Part shown: positions 26,248 to 34,460 of the stretch, piece by piece
Numbering within the stretch: position 1 is the first letter of the stretch
How the letters are laid out: each line of letters opens with the position of its first letter
Assembly: GCA_903929045.1 (NCBI GenBank)
Contig: CAIYTE010000142.1
Location: forward strand, 1 to 64,000
Origin: an uncultured Hyphomicrobiales bacterium
GTDB lineage: Bacteria > Pseudomonadota > Alphaproteobacteria > Rhizobiales > Xanthobacteraceae
Reading direction: 5' to 3'
Length of the DNA: 64,000 bases
Made by a program: the position numbers and the translations under genes
The notes under the pieces: model-generated
Databases searched by the model: none
What the model was told of the DNA's origin: nothing
The model's input: only the letters and a program-made list of their open reading frames with translations

Positions 26248-27036
26248 ATGCATAAGATTTCCGCCTATATTATCACCTATAACGAGGCCGAGAAGATCGA
26301 AGCCGCCGTCTCCAGCGTGCTATGGGCGGATGAGGTCGTGGTGGTCGATTCGTTCAGCACGGACCGCACCCGCGAGATCGCCACCGCGCTCGGCGCGCGC
26401 GTCGTCGATGTGCCGTTCAACGGCTTTGGCGATTTGCGCAACCGCGCCCTTGAAGCGCTCACCTATGACTGGGTCTTCAGTCTGGATTCCGACGAGCGCT
26501 GCACCGAGGAAGTCCGCGACGAAATTCTCGGGCTCATGGCCGGCACGCCGCCGCACGATGTCTATCTGGTGCCGCGCCGCAGCTACATGATGGGCCGCTG
26601 GATCAAGGGCTCCGGCTGGTATCCGAACTTCCGGCAGCCGCAACTCTTCCGCAAGGACGCGATGCGCTACACGCTCGAGCCGGTGCACGAAGGCTATGAG
26701 GTCCTCAACAGCAAGCCGGTCGGCACGCTCAAGAATGCGGTGTGGCAGTTTCCCTTCCGCAATCTCGAGGAAGTCATCAAGAAGATGAACCGCTACTCGT
26801 CGCTGGGCGTGCCGAAGATCGCGCACAAGAACGCGTCGATGGCCACGGCGCTGGGCCACGGCCTGTGGTCGTTCATCAAGCACTATGTCTTCAAGCGCGG
26901 TTTCCTCGACGGCTGGGCTGGCTTTGTTATTGCGCTCGGCAATTTCGAGGGCACGTTCTATCGCTACGCCAAGAGCTACGAAGAGAAGCAGGGCTGGCAG
27001 CCGCCACCGAGCAAGCCGGTCCGGCGCCAGAACTGA
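26248..27036 (+). CDS. Glycosyltransferase family 2, LPS core type (WaaE/KdtX-like)
   Basis: Started at the ATG at 26248, the protein has 262 residues and begins MHKISAYIITYNEAEKIEAA. VVVDSFSTDRT and SLDSDER (the DxD) follow, then LVPRRSYMMGRWIKGSGWYP and QPQLFRKD, a pattern typical of the beta-1,4-glucosyltransferase WaaE/LgtF group that acts on the inner core heptose. The C-terminal part (FIKHYVFKRGFLDGWAGFVIAL) is amphipathic and probably membrane-associated. A longer reading from 26098 would start inside the neighbouring gene and adds about 50 unlike residues. The stop codon forms part of a 17-base tandem duplication. Confidence 0.92.
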   Translation: MHKISAYIITYNEAEKIEAAVSSVLWADEVVVVDSFSTDRTREIATALGARVVDVPFNGFGDLRNRALEALTYDWVFSLDSDERCTEEVRDEILGLMAGTPPHDVYLVPRRSYMMGRWIKGSGWYPNFRQPQLFRKDAMRYTLEPVHEGYEVLNSKPVGTLKNAVWQFPFRNLEEVIKKMNRYSSLGVPKIAHKNASMATALGHGLWSFIKHYVFKRGFLDGWAGFVIALGNFEGTFYRYAKSYEEKQGWQPPPSKPVRRQN

Positions 27037-27067
27037 AGACTACTTGCCGCTGAAGACTACTTGCCGC
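27034..27067. repeat. Perfect 17-base tandem duplication over two convergent gene ends
   Basis: TGAAGACTACTTGCCGC occurs twice without a gap (27034-27050 and 27051-27067). The first copy starts with the GT2 stop codon; the second contains the FkbM-type gene's stop (TAG on the minus strand, 27057-27059) and its last codons. The duplication therefore appears to have separated two gene ends that were once overlapping or adjacent. Confidence 0.9.
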
Positions 27068-27776
27068 GCAGACGGCGCGAATAATTGCGCAGCCGGCGGA
27101 ACGGCAGCGCCAGATAATATTTGCGGAAGATTTCCCACCAGTCGCCGGGCTGCATGCGCACGTCGGAATGTTTCGGCACGTACCAGCCGTTGTTTTCGAA
27201 GCGGCGCACGATGCGATAACCGGCCTCGGTCAAATAGCGGTGCTTCGACAAATCGCCGACGTGGTCTTCGAGCAGAATGAGACGCGGCTGCCAGTGGCCG
27301 ACGTCGAAGCCGCGCAGCACCTCGATCTCGTGACCCTCGACGTCGATCGACAGAAAATCGAAATTGCGCGGCGCCTGCGCCTCGGCCAGCACGCTGTCGA
27401 CGGTGCGGATTGGGACTTCGATCACTTGCTCCGGCGTGGCGCCGGGCGCCATGCCGGACCGGTCGAGCGAGGACAGCGGGCCCGCGACATGCAGCGGCAG
27501 CGTACCGCCTTCATGCTCCGGCCCCGAACAAGCGACGGCGAAAACCTTGGCGGCGCGCTGTGCCCGAAGCTGCTGCGCCAGATCGGGCTGCGGCTCGATC
27601 AACAGACCGTTCCAGCCGGCCTGTTCGAGATGCCACGTCTGCGAACGAACGCGCGGTTCGTTCGCACCAACCTCGACAAAATAGCCTTTGGTATTTCCGA
27701 AAAACGCAGCAACGAGCTGCATCTCGCGATCAAGCGGAATCCCCAACACGTCGTCGCCCCAACTTCCCCGGGGCAA
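27057..27776 (-). CDS. FkbM-family methyltransferase
   Basis: The 239-residue protein has a class I SAM-dependent methyltransferase fold: GYFVEVGANEPRVRSQT is motif I, LLIEPQPDLAQQL places the acidic residue that binds ribose, and FDFLSIDVEGHEIEVLRGF is the FkbM signature. FkbM enzymes O-methylate hydroxyl groups, and members in glycan loci methylate sugars of O-chains. The start is uncertain. TTG at 27776 keeps the N-terminal SWGDDVLG segment that resembles the S-GED region of homologues, while the first ATG (27722) would remove it. An ATG at 27780 is out of frame. The C-terminus is Arg-rich. It stands alone, convergent with a GT2 gene. Confidence 0.85.
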   Translation of the reverse strand: MPRGSWGDDVLGIPLDREMQLVAAFFGNTKGYFVEVGANEPRVRSQTWHLEQAGWNGLLIEPQPDLAQQLRAQRAAKVFAVACSGPEHEGGTLPLHVAGPLSSLDRSGMAPGATPEQVIEVPIRTVDSVLAEAQAPRNFDFLSIDVEGHEIEVLRGFDVGHWQPRLILLEDHVGDLSKHRYLTEAGYRIVRRFENNGWYVPKHSDVRMQPGDWWEIFRKYYLALPFRRLRNYSRRLRGK

Positions 27777-27903
27777 ACATCGCCAACTTTCGTCGTATAA
27801 TCAATATTCAAGTGGTGCGGCACTTGCGTGCAGCCCCGGCGCGACCGGCGCATTATCACACAGCTGTTGCGTGTAGATATTAGCGCGAAGCCGAAGGACA
27901 GCC

Positions 27904-29370
27904 CTATTTGAGCTTGCGCGACCGTTCGACCATCGACGTGGTCGACTGGCCCGGCACGAGATCGATGAGGATCACCTCGCCGCCGAGCGCTTCGACGATG
28001 TCATGGCCGACGACCGTCTCGCGCGTGTAATCGCCGCCCTTGACGAGAACGGTCGGTTTGACGCGGGCAATCAAGTTTTCCGGCGTGTCCTCGTCGAACA
28101 CGGCGACGAGATCGACGGCCTCCAGCGCGGCCAGCACCTCGGCGCGCGACTGCACGTTCTGCACCGGGCGTCCCTCGCCCTTGAGCCGCTTCACGGAGTC
28201 GTCGCCATTGAGTCCCAGCACCAGCCGGTCGCAGGCCGCGCGCGCCGCGGCCAGAAGCTTGACGTGACCGGGATGCAGCAGATCGAAACAGCCATTGGTG
28301 AAACCGATGCGCAGGCCGGCCTTGCGCCACGCCGCCGTATGCTCGTCGAGTAGCGCCCAATCGAACACGATCTTTTCTTCCGCCGCGAGCGTCGCCGACG
28401 GCAGAATGCGGGAGCGCAGTTCGGCGACCGACACTGTCGCCGTGCCGCGCTTGCCGACGACGACGGCGGCGGCGGCATTCGCCGCGCGCATTGCGGATTC
28501 AAAATCGGCTTTCATGGCCAGCATGGCCGACAGCACGGCCATCACCGTATCGCCAGCACCCGACACATCACGGACGCGCACCGGATAGGCCGGAATGTGA
28601 ATGACGTGATCCTTCTCGACCAGGGTCATGCCGTCTTCGCTGCGCGTCACCAGCACGGCATTGGCGCCGAGCGTGCGGCCCAGTCCGGTTGCCGCCGACG
28701 CGACTTGTTCGTCGGTCTTGGCGGCGCTACCGGTGGCTTCGGCCAGTTCCTGGCGGTTCGGCGTGATCAAGGTCGCGCCTTGATAGATGCTGTAGTCGCG
28801 TCCCTTCGGATCGACGAGCACGGGCTTGCCGAGTTTGTTGGCGGCCTCGATGACGGCGCGCACGACGCGCGGCGTCAGCGTGCCCTTGGCATAGTCCGAC
28901 AGCACCACGGCGCCGGCGCGCGGCATCGCCGTGACGGCATGGGCGATGATCGCGTCTTCACTGACGGCATTCACCGCTGACGCCACTTCCCAATCGGCAC
29001 GCAACAAATGCGCCGAATGATGCTCGGACACGAAGCGAACCTTGCGCGTGGTCTGGCGCGCGGCATCGATGACGGGATGGAATTCGATGAGTTGCAGATC
29101 CGCGATGGCCTTTTTCAGCACATTGCCCGCGTCGTCACTGCCGACGACACCGACGAAAATGCAGCGGGTGCCGAGCGACACCAGGTTGCGCGCGACATTG
29201 CCGGCGCCACCGACCATGACCTCGGTGCGCTTGACCGCGATCACCGGCGTCGCCGCTTCCGGCGAAATGCGGGTGACGTCGCCATAGACGAACTCGTCCA
29301 GCATCAGATCGCCGATGCAGAGCACGGTTTGCGCGGACAGATCGGTCAGATGCTTTTCGAAGTCGAACAT
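27904..29370 (-). CDS. hldE: Bifunctional heptose-7-phosphate kinase / heptose-1-phosphate adenylyltransferase
   Basis: HldE (RfaE) carries out two steps of ADP-heptose synthesis. The 488-residue protein has an N-terminal ribokinase-type domain ([20 protein letters not shown], and the DVSGAGDTV anion-hole motif with the catalytic Asp) and a C-terminal nucleotidyltransferase domain with [16 protein letters not shown] (about residues 356-371), where the H-x-G-H motif binds ATP. It phosphorylates D-glycero-D-manno-heptose-7-phosphate at C1 and later adds AMP. The other steps need GmhA and GmhB, which are not in this window, and HldD, encoded directly upstream on the same strand. A 49-base palindromic repeat sits between the two genes. 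Confidence 0.96.
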   Translation of the reverse strand: MFDFEKHLTDLSAQTVLCIGDLMLDEFVYGDVTRISPEAATPVIAVKRTEVMVGGAGNVARNLVSLGTRCIFVGVVGSDDAGNVLKKAIADLQLIEFHPVIDAARQTTRKVRFVSEHHSAHLLRADWEVASAVNAVSEDAIIAHAVTAMPRAGAVVLSDYAKGTLTPRVVRAVIEAANKLGKPVLVDPKGRDYSIYQGATLITPNRQELAEATGSAAKTDEQVASAATGLGRTLGANAVLVTRSEDGMTLVEKDHVIHIPAYPVRVRDVSGAGDTVMAVLSAMLAMKADFESAMRAANAAAAVVVGKRGTATVSVAELRSRILPSATLAAEEKIVFDWALLDEHTAAWRKAGLRIGFTNGCFDLLHPGHVKLLAAARAACDRLVLGLNGDDSVKRLKGEGRPVQNVQSRAEVLAALEAVDLVAVFDEDTPENLIARVKPTVLVKGGDYTRETVVGHDIVEALGGEVILIDLVPGQSTTSMVERSRKLK

Positions 29371-29381
29371 GAACTTTTCCT

Positions 29382-29430
29382 GCGCATGACCTTTTCCGAA
29401 AACCGCTGCACACTTTTCGGGGTCATGCGC
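29382..29430. repeat. Intergenic palindrome of Hyphomicrobiales type
   Basis: Arms GCGCATGACC (29382-29391) and GGTCATGCGC (29421-29430) are perfect over 10 bases, with TTTTCCGAAAA and TTTTCGG inside. This GCGCATGA...TTTTCCGAAAA...TCATGCGC form is a familiar dispersed repeat in Hyphomicrobiales genomes (established from general knowledge, not searched). It fills the gap between hldD and hldE, and its last base is the last base of the hldD stop codon. Confidence 0.8.
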
Positions 29431-30410
29431 TATTTATACCGGTCGGTCTTATCGAGATAACCGGTGACGTACTGGCTGACAGCGGTCTCGAGCGGCGTGA
29501 AGCCGGCGTTATAGCCCGCGCCGCGCAGATTCACGACGCTGCCTTGGGTGAAATACTGATATTGCCCGCGAATATTCTCCGGCATGTCGACATATTCGAT
29601 ATTCGGCGCCCGGCCCATGGCTTTGAACATCGACACGATCATGTCGCGGAAGCTCTCGGCCTTGCCGGTGCCGACATTGAAGATGCCGTTGGCCGACGAG
29701 GTGTCGAGCGCCCAGCGCAACACCGACACGACGTCGTCGATATAGATGAAGTCGCGGCGCTGTTCGCCATCGGCGATGCCGTCCTTGTGCGACTTGAACA
29801 GCTTGACCTTCTCGCCCGCCTTGGCGCTGTCGAAAACCTTGGCGAGCACGCTCTGCATGCCGCCTTTGTGGTACTCGTTCGGGCCGTAGACGTTGAAAAA
29901 CTTCAGGCCGGCCCAGTGCGGCGGCAGGTTTTCGCCTTTGAGATAACGGTCGATCACCGCCAGATCGAACAGGTGCTTGCTCCAGCCGTAGAGATTCAAG
30001 GGCTGCAACTGGCGCAGCGCGGGCAACGACCAGTCGTCGGTGAACCCCTGCGCGCCGTCGCCATAGGTCGCGGCGGACGAGGCGTAGATAAACGGAACGC
30101 GGTGCACCGTGCACCAATCGAGGAGCCGCAGGGACAGACGGAAATTGTTCTCCATCACGAGGTCGCCGTCGGTGGCGGTGGTGTCGGAAATGGCGCCCAT
30201 GTGGATGATGGCGTCGAGCTTGCGGCCCTCCAGCCACTTCATCAGTTCAGCCGGCGGCACGAAGTCCGCGATCTGCCGTTTGGCCAGATTGCGCCACTTG
30301 GCGGCATCGCCCAGCCAATCGTTGACCACGACGTCGGTCGAACCCGTCTCGTTGAGACTGGCGACCACGTTGGACCCGATAAATCCGGCGCCGCCGGTGA
30401 CCAGAAACAT
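29430..30410 (-). CDS. hldD: ADP-L-glycero-D-manno-heptose-6-epimerase
   Basis: The 326-residue extended SDR enzyme starts [15 protein letters not shown] and has catalytic Tyr141-GWS-Lys145 ([12 protein letters not shown]). The substrate-domain segments [25 protein letters not shown] and [15 protein letters not shown] are diagnostic of HldD (RfaD/WaaD), which turns ADP-D,D-heptose into ADP-L,D-heptose, the donor for WaaC and WaaF. Length is normal. It is first in the hldD-hldE pair, and the 210-base upstream region, shared with the divergent GT9 gene, holds GC-rich dyads but no clear promoter. The stop codon overlaps the flanking palindromic repeat by one base. Confidence 0.96.
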   Translation of the reverse strand: MFLVTGGAGFIGSNVVASLNETGSTDVVVNDWLGDAAKWRNLAKRQIADFVPPAELMKWLEGRKLDAIIHMGAISDTTATDGDLVMENNFRLSLRLLDWCTVHRVPFIYASSAATYGDGAQGFTDDWSLPALRQLQPLNLYGWSKHLFDLAVIDRYLKGENLPPHWAGLKFFNVYGPNEYHKGGMQSVLAKVFDSAKAGEKVKLFKSHKDGIADGEQRRDFIYIDDVVSVLRWALDTSSANGIFNVGTGKAESFRDMIVSMFKAMGRAPNIEYVDMPENIRGQYQYFTQGSVVNLRGAGYNAGFTPLETAVSQYVTGYLDKTDRYK

Positions 30411-30595
30411 GCCGAACCCCTAAATCCGGGCCAACCTTTGCCCCAGACCGGGGAAACGCGCAAATAGTTGGGCCTATTGCCCGCCATCAGGCCCGGGAAA
30501 CGGTAAACGGGAAAAGCGGGGCAAAACCGGTCCTCGGCCCCCGGCCCGACGGAAAAATCGCCGGAAAAAGCGTCTTCGAGGCTTTGCGGAGCCCG

Positions 30596-30611
30596 GGAAT
30601 AGCCCTATTCC
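30596..30611. promoter_or_regulatory. Palindrome just upstream of a GTG-started GT9 gene
   Basis: GGAATAG-CC-CTATTCC, two perfect 7-base arms, ends 9 bases before the GTG start of the following gene, exactly where a ribosome site would be expected and where none is seen. It may be an operator or an RNA hairpin limiting translation. Confidence 0.4.
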
Positions 30612-30620
30612 GCTTCTGCC

Positions 30621-31658
30621 GTGACCACAGTCCCCGCCCCCATCTTGATTATCCCATACGTCTGGATCGGCGACTTCGTCCGCGTCCATTCGGTGGTGCG
30701 GCTGTTGCGCGCGCAGAACCCGGACCGGCCGGTGGACATGGTCTCCTCGACGCTGTGTGCGCCGCTCGCCGACTACATGCCCGGCCTGCGCAAGGCGATC
30801 GTCGTCGACATGCCGCGCAAGGTGCTCGGCGTGCCGCAGCAACGCGAACTCGCCGACAAGCTTCAGGCCGAGCACTACGGCCAGGCGCTCATCATGTCAC
30901 GCAAGTGGAAGGCGGCGCTCGCGCCCTGGCTCGCCGGTATCCCGACGCGTACCGGCTTTGCCGGCGAAGCGCGTTTCGGCCTGCTCAACGACATGCGCTG
31001 GGGCGAACGCGCGCTGCCGCGCATGATCGACCAGATGGGCGCGCTCGCGCTGCTGAACAACACGAAACTGCCGACCGACTGGCCGTTGCCGGAATTGCGC
31101 GTGGCTGCCGACGAAATCGCGCAATGGCGCGCGCGCAACAACCTCGTCAATGAAGGCCGCCCGATCGTGACGCTGTCACCCGGCGCGGTCGGCGCCGGCA
31201 AAGCTTGGCCCGTCGCGCATTACGCCGAACTCGCGCGCACGCTTGCTGCCGACGGTGCGTCGATCTGGGTGCTCGGCGGCCCGAGCGAAAAATCCGCAGC
31301 ACAAGAAATCGCCGCCATCGCCGGCGAGCATGTGCGCGATCTCACCGGCACCGATCTGCGCAACGCCATCCTCGCGCTCGCCGCCGCCGATGTGTCAGTG
31401 ACGAACGACTCCGGCCTCATGCACATCTCCGCCGCGATCGGCACGCCGACCGTCGCCATCTTCGGCCCGACCTCGCCGTGGCACTGGAAGCCGCTCAATC
31501 CGGTCGCCGCGATTCTGGAACCCACAGGTGACGACGCTTCACGCCTGCGCGCGCGCACCGAAGGCAACGACGCCGTCGCCCACCACCGCACCGACGATGT
31601 CGCCGTGGCGCGCGTTCTCGACGCCGTCCGCACCGTTCTCAGAACAAAATCTCTTTAA
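30621..31658 (+). CDS. Lipopolysaccharide heptosyltransferase, GT9 (WaaF/RfaF-like)
   Basis: The 345-residue protein has ILIIPYVWIGDFVRVHSVVR at the N-terminus, where the usual GDxxxxxP is GDFVRVHS, then LSPGAVGAGKAWPVAHYAEL and VTNDSGLMHISAAIGTPTVA with IFGPTSPWHWKPLNP, the ADP-heptose-binding side of WaaF. It would add the second L,D-heptose of the inner core at the cytosolic face of the inner membrane. The nearby hldD, hldE and waaC support this. The only usable start is GTG at 30621, which lacks a Shine-Dalgarno sequence and follows a 7-2-7 palindrome. kdsD lies 99 bases downstream in the same direction. Confidence 0.9.
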   Translation: MTTVPAPILIIPYVWIGDFVRVHSVVRLLRAQNPDRPVDMVSSTLCAPLADYMPGLRKAIVVDMPRKVLGVPQQRELADKLQAEHYGQALIMSRKWKAALAPWLAGIPTRTGFAGEARFGLLNDMRWGERALPRMIDQMGALALLNNTKLPTDWPLPELRVAADEIAQWRARNNLVNEGRPIVTLSPGAVGAGKAWPVAHYAELARTLAADGASIWVLGGPSEKSAAQEIAAIAGEHVRDLTGTDLRNAILALAAADVSVTNDSGLMHISAAIGTPTVAIFGPTSPWHWKPLNPVAAILEPTGDDASRLRARTEGNDAVAHHRTDDVAVARVLDAVRTVLRTKSL

Positions 31659-31757
31659 TCCACAACATCTTGCAACGTTAACGTTTGCTCTGGCGCGGGC
31701 CTGACGAAGGGTCTATTCCGTGCTATCAAACTGTCACACAGCAGATCGCGACCACGC

Positions 31758-32771
31758 ATGGCCAAACCCAAACATGCCAAAGCTGCCGACATGACCGACG
31801 ACCGCGCTCAGGCGTCGATTGCGTGCGCGCTGCGCACCTTGGACGCCGAAGGCAGCGGCATCGACGCGCTGAAGGCCTCGCTGCACAATGGCCTCGCGAC
31901 GTCGTTCGCCGCCGCCATTGAACTCATTCGCGTTGCGCAAGGCCGCGTCATCGTTACCGGCATGGGAAAGTCCGGTCATATCGGCCATAAGATCGCATCG
32001 ACCTTCGCCTCGACCGGCACGCCGGCCTTGTTTGTGCATCCGGCGGAAGCAAGCCACGGCGATCTCGGCATGATCACCAAGGCCGACGTCATTCTTGCTT
32101 TGTCATGGTCCGGCGAAACCGCCGAGCTGAAAAATCTCACCGACTATTCGCAGCGTCACAACATCGGTCTGATCGCGATGACCGCGAGCGCCGACTCGAC
32201 TTTGGCGAAAGCCGCCGATGTCGTGCTGACGCTGCCGCAGGCCGAGGAAGCCTGCCCGCATAATCTCGCGCCGACCACCTCGGCGCTGATGCAGCTTGCG
32301 CTCGGCGATGCGCTCGCCATCGCGTTGCTGGAGAGCCAGGGCTTCACCGCCGTGCAGTTTGGCATGCTGCATCCGGGCGGCAAGCTCGGCGCACTGCTCA
32401 AGACCGTACGCGACATGATGCATTCGGGCGATGCCGTGCCGCTGGCGCGCGCCGGCACGAAAATGTCGGAAGCCATTCTCGTGATGTCGGCGAAAGGCTT
32501 CGGCTGCATCGGCATCACCGACGATGCCGGCAAGCTGGTCGGCATCATCACCGACGGCGACTTGCGCCGCCACATGCGCAACAATCTGCTCGACGCCACC
32601 GTCGATGACGTCATGACGCGCAAGCCGAAGACGGTGCGCCCGGACCATCTCATCAGTGAGACTTTGGATATCCTCAATTCGCTGAAGGTGACCGCCCTGT
32701 TCGCGGTCGAAGCCGGCAAACCAGTCGGCGTCATCCACGTCCACGATTTGCTGCGCGCCGGCGCGGCGTGA
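31758..32771 (+). CDS. kdsD: Arabinose-5-phosphate isomerase KdsD (KpsF/GutQ family)
   Basis: KdsD converts ribulose-5-phosphate to arabinose-5-phosphate, the first committed step of Kdo synthesis. The 337-residue protein has an N-terminal SIS domain (VIVTGMGKSGHIGHKIASTF, HPAEASHGDLGMI, LSWSGETAEL) and a C-terminal pair of CBS domains (about residues 210-335; GCIGITDDAGKLVGIITDGD and TALFAVEAGKPVGVIHVHDL). FGMLHPGGKLG is characteristic of KdsD/KpsF. It supplies Kdo for attachment to lipid A, in keeping with the LPS core genes around it. Length is normal. A second in-frame ATG 11 codons downstream is possible. It is convergent with the RelE-type toxin gene, 14 bases away. Confidence 0.95.
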   Translation: MAKPKHAKAADMTDDRAQASIACALRTLDAEGSGIDALKASLHNGLATSFAAAIELIRVAQGRVIVTGMGKSGHIGHKIASTFASTGTPALFVHPAEASHGDLGMITKADVILALSWSGETAELKNLTDYSQRHNIGLIAMTASADSTLAKAADVVLTLPQAEEACPHNLAPTTSALMQLALGDALAIALLESQGFTAVQFGMLHPGGKLGALLKTVRDMMHSGDAVPLARAGTKMSEAILVMSAKGFGCIGITDDAGKLVGIITDGDLRRHMRNNLLDATVDDVMTRKPKTVRPDHLISETLDILNSLKVTALFAVEAGKPVGVIHVHDLLRAGAA

Positions 32772-32785
32772 GCAATCACTCCGCT

Positions 32786-33064
32786 CTATCGATATACTTC
32801 GCGCCGATGACCAATGGTTACAACCAAGACGACAAAACGGTCGTTTTCGATTTGCGCCACGATGCGATAGTCGCCGACACGGTAACGCCATAGACCTTTC
32901 AGATCGCCGGTCAAAGCGTGGCCAAAACGCCGCGGATCGCCGGCACCCGCGACACTTTCGCGCAAATATTTCAGTATGGTGCGTTCGGCTTCCGATCCAA
33001 GTTTTCGAAGGTCTCGGACGGCTGCCCGATCAAACTCAACCCGCCATGCCGGGCTGGTTGCCAT
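32786..33064 (-). CDS. RelE/ParE-family toxin
   Basis: This 92-residue protein has the RelE fold pattern: WRVEFDRAAVRDLRKLG at the start, a helix pair, and GLWRYRVGDYRIVAQIENDR followed by the basic C-terminal TIGHRREVYR. RelE toxins cut mRNA in the ribosomal A site. The Arg and the final H-x-x-x-x-Y type residues that support cleavage are present. The start overlaps the antitoxin stop by one base (TAATG), the usual coupling of antitoxin and toxin. The module lies between kdsD and waaC and breaks no gene, so it was probably inserted into intergenic space. Confidence 0.9.
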   Translation of the reverse strand: MATSPAWRVEFDRAAVRDLRKLGSEAERTILKYLRESVAGAGDPRRFGHALTGDLKGLWRYRVGDYRIVAQIENDRFVVLVVTIGHRREVYR

Positions 33065-33282
33065 TACCGTGTCGCGCGTTTTTTAGCCGGACGTTCCAGA
33101 CTTTCAAGCGTGACGCGTGAACCGCCGCGGGCGAGTCGCTGGCGAGCCAAATAGTAATCCTCGATATCCTCGATCTGCCGCAAAATGGCTTCGCGCGCAT
33201 AAAAGCTTTTTGTGCGGCCTGTCTTTTTGGCAAGTGCCCCAAGGCGTTTTTCGATTTCCGGAGGAAGGCGCAGAGCCAACAT
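33064..33282 (-). CDS. RelB-type ribbon-helix-helix antitoxin
   Basis: Starting at the ATG at 33282 with GGGAGA 8 bases upstream, the protein has 72 residues. MLALRLPPEIEKRLGALAKK is the DNA-binding beta strand and first helix of a ribbon-helix-helix domain, TGRTKSFYAREAI the turn and second helix, and the acidic QIEDIEDYYLARQRL plus basic tail the toxin-binding part. This is the RelB/DUF6290 type that neutralises RelE and represses its own operon. A longer start at 33333 would run through the operator palindrome and is rejected. A perfect dyad 14 bases upstream is the expected autoregulatory site. Confidence 0.9.
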   Translation of the reverse strand: MLALRLPPEIEKRLGALAKKTGRTKSFYAREAILRQIEDIEDYYLARQRLARGGSRVTLESLERPAKKRATR

Positions 33283-33296
33283 CGCTGATCTCCCAA

Positions 33297-33316
33297 TTGC
33301 TATACACGTATAGCAA
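33297..33316. promoter_or_regulatory. Autoregulatory operator of the relBE pair
   Basis: TTGCTATAC-AC-GTATAGCAA, two perfect 9-base arms, ends 14 bases upstream of the antitoxin ATG. On the minus strand it contains TATACG and is preceded 15 bases upstream by TTGAAA, so it probably overlaps the -10 element. Binding of a RelB dimer or a RelBE complex would block the promoter. Confidence 0.75.
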
Positions 33317-33340
33317 AATTGGTGATTTTTCAACTGGCCT

Positions 33341-34279
33341 TCACGTCAGCCTTTCAACCGCCGCCCTTACCTCATCCAGCGACGGCGGGGCGCCATGCGC
33401 GCCGAGCACCGTGAGCAGGCCTTTGCCGACCGGCTTGGTGAGGCTCGGCTGACTGCCGGCGAAGATCGCGACCAAAGGCACGCCGAGCGCGGCGGCGAGA
33501 TGCAGCAATCCGGTGTCGACGCCGACGACGAAGGCCGCACCCGCGATCAATCCGGCAACCTTGTCGAGCGGCTGGCGCGCCGGGACGCGCGCGTTAGGCA
33601 AAGCCGCGGCGATGCGCTCGCTGCGCAGGCGCTCATCCTCGCTGCCCCAGGGCAACACGATGTTGATGCCGCTGAATGTCTTGCCGAGCGCGATCCAGTT
33701 TTCTTCCGGCCATTGCTTCTGCGCCTGCGCGGTGGCGTGCAGAAAAACGGCGTACTTCGCTCCGGAGGTCGATAGCGTGGCGCGGGCGAGCCCGAAGTCC
33801 GGCGCGCCCTGCGGCTCGTAACCGAGCGCCAAGCCCGTCAGGATGCGGTTGCGGTCGACGGCGTGCAATTCGCGGCCGACGCGATGACGCACATCGTAGA
33901 ACGACGACGCCAGCGTTTCCTTGATGCTGTGGCGGTCGTAGCCGTGCCGCGCGCCGCGCGCCATGCGGCTGATGATGCCGGTCCGCAGCAAGCCCTGCGT
34001 GTCGATGACGAGATCGTAGCGGCTGGCACCGATCTGCCGTTTGCGTGCGACAATCTCGCGCCAGGTGTCGGCACTGAACAGCGCCTTGCGCCAGCGCCGC
34101 CAAGCCACCGGCAGCACGTCGTCGACTGCCGGGTGCAACCGCACCAGCGGCGCAAAGGCCTCCTCGACCAGCCACACCAGCCGGTCGTCGGGCCGATGCC
34201 GCCGCGCTTCGGTGAGCGCCGGCATGTGATGGATCACATCGCCCAGCGAGGAAGTTTTTATGAATAAAATATCGGCCAT
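33341..34279 (-). CDS. waaC: Lipopolysaccharide heptosyltransferase I
   Basis: The 312-residue GT9 enzyme starts ILFIKTSSLGDVIHHMPAL, the acceptor motif typical of WaaC (RfaC), and has VIDTQGLLRTGIISRMA, KYAVFLHATAQAQKQWPEE and FVVGVDTGLLHLAAALGVPL, the donor-binding side. WaaC moves L,D-heptose from ADP-heptose to Kdo of the nascent core. The C-terminal PSLTKPVGKG segment is slightly divergent from the enterobacterial W/PVGP-type sequence but in the right place. Start ATG at 34279. It is divergent from galE across 181 bases and runs towards the toxin-antitoxin pair, which lies downstream of its stop. Confidence 0.94.
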   Translation of the reverse strand: MADILFIKTSSLGDVIHHMPALTEARRHRPDDRLVWLVEEAFAPLVRLHPAVDDVLPVAWRRWRKALFSADTWREIVARKRQIGASRYDLVIDTQGLLRTGIISRMARGARHGYDRHSIKETLASSFYDVRHRVGRELHAVDRNRILTGLALGYEPQGAPDFGLARATLSTSGAKYAVFLHATAQAQKQWPEENWIALGKTFSGINIVLPWGSEDERLRSERIAAALPNARVPARQPLDKVAGLIAGAAFVVGVDTGLLHLAAALGVPLVAIFAGSQPSLTKPVGKGLLTVLGAHGAPPSLDEVRAAVERLT

Positions 34280-34460
34280 ATTTCGTCGAATTCGTCCCGC
34301 ATGATCCTAGCGGAACTTCTTAACCCGTTCACGCGGGCGTTAAGACCCGTATACCGGCCATTAAGCATGGTCACCATATCCATCGTGACCGGCGCGCGGC
34401 CTAAAGGCTCATTCACGGTCCGCCGCTAGGTTATCCAGGCATTTCTGAGGGGCGAAGAGC

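Noticed and set aside
33283-33333. Longer antitoxin start
   Set aside because: It would translate the operator palindrome and has a poor ribosome site; the ATG at 33282 has GGGAGA at a good distance.
34319-34344. CTTAACCCG...CGGGCGTTAAG dyad between waaC and galE
   Set aside because: The arms need a two-base bulge and there is no T-run; too weak to call an operator or terminator.
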